From Actinomycetes bacterium (GTDB lineage Bacteria > Actinomycetota > Thermoleophilia > Solirubrobacterales > 70-9), in the NCBI GenBank assembly GCA_023434465.1, contig JAEYSQ010000212.1:1-13258 (forward strand): a stretch of DNA of 13,258 nt. Direction: 5' to 3'. This document shows positions 12,416-13,258 of the stretch, one piece after another. The notes below the pieces were generated by a model. It was not told the DNA's origin. It saw nothing but the letters and a program-made list of their open reading frames with translations, and made no database searches. How positions within the stretch are numbered: position 1 is the first letter of the stretch; each line of letters begins with the position of its first letter. A program made the position numbers and the translations under genes.

Positions 12416-13258
12416 CCGAAAGCCCTGCGCACCCGCGAGAAGATGCCGCCTTCTTTCGGCTCGCGGTTCTCATCGGTCAGCGTTTCGTCAAGGTCGACGG
12501 CCAGCCGCTTCTGCTCTTCGCTGAGGTTTGCGGGGATCACCACGTTGAAGATGAAGCGGTGATCGCCGCGACGGCGCGAACTGCCGAGCCGGGGCAACCC
12601 CTTGCCTTTGAGCCGGGCTTCGGCGCCCGGCTGGGTACCAGGCTGAATCTCGATCTCGTCGTCACCGTCAATGGTCACCACCTCGACGGTGTCACCGATC
12701 ATCGCCGCGGTCGCATCAACCGGAACGACGGTGATCAGGTCCTGACCGTCGCGGACCATGCCTTCACGGTCGGCCACCGCCACCTCGACATAGAGGTCAC
12801 CCGAGGGCGCGCCGGTCTCACCGGCGTGGCCGGCACCGGAGATGCGGATCCGTTGTCCGGATTCGATTCCGGCCGGGATGTCGATCCGGTGCTTTCTGGA
12901 ACTGTGTTTGCGGCCCAGCCCGGAGCAGACCTTGCACGGCTCCTCGGGGATGCGGCCGTCACCCTGGCAGCGGTCGCATGGGGTTGCCCTGACCATTTGG
13001 CCGAAGGCGGTGTTGGCCACCGTCCTCAGCTCGCCGCTGCCGCCGCAGCGGTCGCAGGTGCGGATCGGGGTACCCGGCTCCGCTCCGTTTCCGCGGCAAT
13101 GCTCGCAGTTCGAGACCGCCTCGAACTCGACCTCGCGCGAGGTGCCGTCGAGGACGTCCTCGAGTTCGATCTCGGTCTGGACCCCGATGTCGGCTCCCGG
13201 GGCGGGGCCGCGGGCGCCGCCGAAGCCACCTCCGCCCCCGAAGAAGGCGCTGAACAGG
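12412..13258 (-). CDS. dnaJ: Chaperone DnaJ, 5' end beyond the window
   Basis: Hsp40 co-chaperone that delivers substrates to DnaK and stimulates its ATPase. The last 281 residues are visible; the J-domain lies past the right edge. The visible part opens in the Gly/Phe-rich linker (LFSAFFGGGGGFGG). The cysteine-rich zinc domain follows with all four CxxCxGxG repeats: CEHCRGNG (51-58), CDRCGGSG (68-75), CDRCQGDG (94-101) and CKVCSGLG (108-115), counting from the first visible residue. The two C-terminal beta-barrel domains follow with DIPAGIESGQRIRISGAGHA (in part), GAPSGDLYVEV and LKGKGLPRLGSS. All eight zinc ligands are present. In actinobacteria the DnaJ next to the phoH-ybeY-era genes is often the DnaJ2 copy, downstream of hrcA, but that region is not in view. 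Confidence 0.96.
   Translation of the reverse strand, partial: LFSAFFGGGGGFGGARGPAPGADIGVQTEIELEDVLDGTSREVEFEAVSNCEHCRGNGAEPGTPIRTCDRCGGSGELRTVANTAFGQMVRATPCDRCQGDGRIPEEPCKVCSGLGRKHSSRKHRIDIPAGIESGQRIRISGAGHAGETGAPSGDLYVEVAVADREGMVRDGQDLITVVPVDATAAMIGDTVEVVTIDGDDEIEIQPGTQPGAEARLKGKGLPRLGSSRRRGDHRFIFNVVIPANLSEEQKRLAVDLDETLTDENREPKEGGIFSRVRRAFG

Overview
The window looks like chromosomal DNA of a high-GC actinobacterium. A Thermoleophilia/Solirubrobacterales-like lineage is my best guess, from protein style and an F420-type oxidoreductase rather than from any search. The organism assignment is inference. Every convincing gene (17, one cut by the window edge) lies on the minus strand, so transcription runs from the right edge (13258) to the left edge (1). 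Many junctions are 1-17 bp stop/start overlaps, and GTG and TTG starts are common. I see no tRNA, rRNA, insertion sequence or CRISPR array.

Right block (13258 to 7665): 3' part of dnaJ, prmA, murI, a small membrane protein gene, a yqeY/GatB-domain gene, phoH, ybeY and era. This is the classical chaperone / ribosome-maturation neighbourhood (compare dnaJ-prmA-...-yqeY-...-phoH-...-ybeY-...-era in Bacillus). Here murI and a small membrane protein are placed between prmA and yqeY. A structured non-coding stretch (7561-7664) follows era.

Middle block (7560 to 5416): a compact four-gene operon of SnoaL/NTF2-like protein, DUF3237 protein, deazaflavin (F420)-dependent nitroreductase-family protein and TetR regulator. 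It is preceded by an AT-rich island (about 7491-7560) with a 39-bp interrupted palindrome and further half-sites spaced 21 bp apart. The simplest reading is a self-regulated small-molecule modification or detoxification cassette, with the TetR binding this operator. It is the most interesting part of the window.

Left block (5316 to 284): a lipoprotein gene coupled by GTGA to bifunctional hisIE, then trpE, trpG, trpD and trpC. These cover two histidine steps and the chorismate-to-indole-glycerol-phosphate part of tryptophan synthesis, except for the TrpF step; trpF, trpB and trpA are not in the window.

Left edge (1 to 283): non-coding. It is dominated by two ~102-bp tandem repeats, each with a palindromic core (CCAAAAACC...GGTTTTTGG), plus a partial third copy running over the trpC stop codon.
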